A stretch of DNA of 64,000 nucleotides from Bufo bufo (Eukaryota > Chordata > Amphibia > Anura > Bufonidae). The stretch is from contig NC_053391.1 of NCBI RefSeq assembly GCF_905171765.1, positions 264,906,460-264,970,459 on the forward strand, read 5' to 3'. The notes beneath the pieces are model-generated. The model saw only the letters and a program-made list of their open reading frames with translations, ran no database searches and was not told the DNA's origin. A program made the position numbers and the translations under genes. Shown here in pieces: positions 62,818 through 64,000 of the stretch (the first letter of the stretch is position 1; each line of letters begins with the position of its first letter).

Positions 62818-63483
62818 TTGGACTACTAAATTTAGTGGTATTCCCTGAGACTACCCAAGAAAAAAAGCTAGCCTGTCTTACAAATGGGAGGCTAGCGAAG
62901 TACCGGAGGCCGCTGCGATTGATAAAAAATATCAAAACTGATTTTTTTATCGCTGCAGCGCTTGTAAAGTGATTGTGCAGTGATTAAAAAAAAAGAATAA
63001 TTTTTGTCACTGTGTTGGGGCGGGCGTGGGTGAACGCACGTGGGGGCGACTGATCAGGCCTGATCGGGCAAACACTGCGTTTTGGGTGGAGGGCGAGCTA
63101 AGGTGACACTATTACAATTATAGATCTGACTGTGATCAGTTTTGATCACTTACAGATACTATAAAAGTACAAATGCTGATTAGCGATACGCTAATCAGCG
63201 AATAAGTGAGTGCGCTGGGCTGGGCGGTAACCGACGCTAACTACCTAACCAAGGGACCTAAACTATCCTAAAACTATCAGTCAGTACCAGTGAAAAAAAA
63301 ATGTGACAGTTTACACTGATCACTTTTTTCCCTTTCACTAGGTGATTGACAGGGGGCGATCAAGGGGTTAATTGGGGTGATGGGGGGTGATCTGGGGCTA
63401 AGTGTAGTGTTTGGTGGGTACTCACAGTGATGTCTGTTCCTCTGCTAGAACCAACCGACCAAAAGGACCAGCAGAGGAGCAGA

Positions 63484-63533
63484 GAAGCCATTTAACACCT
63501 TATATTTATAAATATAAGGTGTTAGATGGCTTC
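63484..63533. repeat. Palindrome in piggyBac copy C
   Basis: A 50-bp palindrome homologous to that of copy B with one mismatched pair. A second hairpin, AGCAACCTGCCAGC and its complement, is just upstream in element orientation (63555-63595). Confidence 0.88.
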
Positions 63534-63756
63534 TGATTTGATTTTTTTAAAAATCAGCAACCTGCCAGCAACGATCACTGGCTGGCAGGTTGCTGACGAA
63601 ATACTCCTTGAACTTTTGCCGGCTCGCGATGCGCATGCGCGGGCCGGCTCTGACCGAAATCTCGCGTCTCGCGAGATGACGCACGGATGCGTCCAGGAGG
63701 AATGAATTGACCGCCTCCAGGACGCATCCGTGCGTTAGGCGGTCGGGAGGTGGTTA

Positions 63757-64000
63757 TGGAGGGAGATTAGACTCGCTGAATCCTTCAGATGCGAAGGTAA
63801 TTTCATTACGTATTTTTGTAACAAAATATCAATGTAGTGTGATAGATTGCAGGTTAAGGAGGAGATGCCGGAGATGATGGGTCTCCCTGGCGGATTATTA
63901 ATAGATTTGTGCACCTTTGGTAGGTGATAGAAGAGGGCCAGGTTCGGATGGTCCACTAGGATTATTATTTTTCTTTTTTTGATATGACTGTTGTTTCTCA
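63757..64000 (-). pseudogene. Penelope-like reverse transcriptase N-terminal fragment
   Basis: Minus strand: ALFYHLPKVHKSINNPPGRP, then IISGISSLTCNLSHYIDILL and HLKDSASLISLH. LPK-x-HK followed by PPGRPI-x-SGI and L-x-x-YID is the RT0-RT2 region of Penelope-like elements. The open stretch begins at 63956; an upstream stop lies near 63975. It is interrupted by piggyBac copy C (the NHLPTA that follows is the piggyBac terminus). The rest of the RT is not found left of copy C, so the remainder has been lost. Confidence 0.8.

Larger units (their letters stand above)
59390..63752 (-). mobile_element. piggyBac family 1, copy C (3'-truncated)
   Basis: The 5' end is at 63752 (CCACCTCCCGACCGCC read on the minus strand), flanked by TTAT, one base off TTAA. 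The palindrome (63484-63533), transposase (60865-62817) and two hairpin centres (near 59500 and 59850) follow. The 3' terminus is missing: at 59390 the sequence switches to the deleted Tc1 at a short shared AGTCAC-like sequence. It is inserted in a Penelope-like RT fragment (63757 onward). Confidence 0.88.

Noticed and set aside
1..64000. tRNA or rRNA genes, tRNA-derived SINEs
   Set aside because: No A-box/B-box pair, cloverleaf or rRNA-like segment was recognised on either strand by eye; weak SINE remnants could still be missed.

Overview
This window is nuclear DNA of an amphibian, most likely a frog or toad. I infer this from the mix of repeats: tyrosine-recombinase (DIRS-like) retrotransposons, Penelope-like elements, several Tc1/mariner families, piggyBac families with TTAA target sites, and TTA-flanked foldback MITEs, all packed into vertebrate gene introns. 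There is no operon, plasmid or prokaryotic gene structure. The only host coding sequence I can support is two short exons on the + strand, 14479-14644 and 36233-36306. They join in frame and encode adjacent parts of a myosin motor domain that best resembles unconventional myosin XIX (MYO19). Everything between them is one intron of about 21.6 kb. Sequence after 36306 is the next intron, which does not end inside the window. Sequence before 14479 is the preceding intron.

The introns are almost entirely transposable elements. Preceding intron: a foldback MITE (764-1517); a decayed DIRS-like element (about 2630-5685) split by a Tc1 copy (3113-4677); a full-length but frameshifted piggyBac copy A (5690-10939); an AT-rich dispersed frog repeat split by a hAT element (11046-12342). 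Intron between the exons: a Penelope-like inverted repeat with a hammerhead-like core (15583-15785); a MITE (16648-17143); a truncated second-family piggyBac (17148-18990); a DIRS-like element (18991-27982) carrying a MITE in its recombinase frame and a non-autonomous piggyBac (24039-27870) in its right terminal repeat; a MITE (28003-28753); tandem repeats; a second-family piggyBac on the minus strand (to 34634) with a 1.4-kb MITE inside; and a foldback insertion with a 14-bp target duplication (34845-35396).

Following intron: MITEs and foldbacks (36567-39240); an L1/Tx1-like LINE on the minus strand (39648-about 50995) interrupted by an L2-like LINE (42139-49913), which is itself interrupted by piggyBac copy B (42869-48841) and a small hAT element (49105-49423); a near-complete Tc1 (51254-52811); a Tc1 with an uninterrupted 356-aa transposase (53536-55087); a Penelope-like element inside a near-perfect inverted repeat of about 980 bp (55331-58566); a deleted Tc1; piggyBac copy C (59390-63752); and a second Penelope reverse-transcriptase fragment running off the right edge.

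The host gene supplies the landing space. The coding elements (piggyBac A/B/C, Tc1) are the plausible transposase sources for the non-coding ones that share their termini. The most unusual structures are a GC donor on the second myosin exon, chains of alternating hairpins in the 3' part of every piggyBac family-1 copy, a 5' palindrome in the same elements whose position is kept while its stem sequence changes, and hammerhead-like motifs in the Penelope-type repeats. All homology calls are from reading translations and motifs; no database search was possible.
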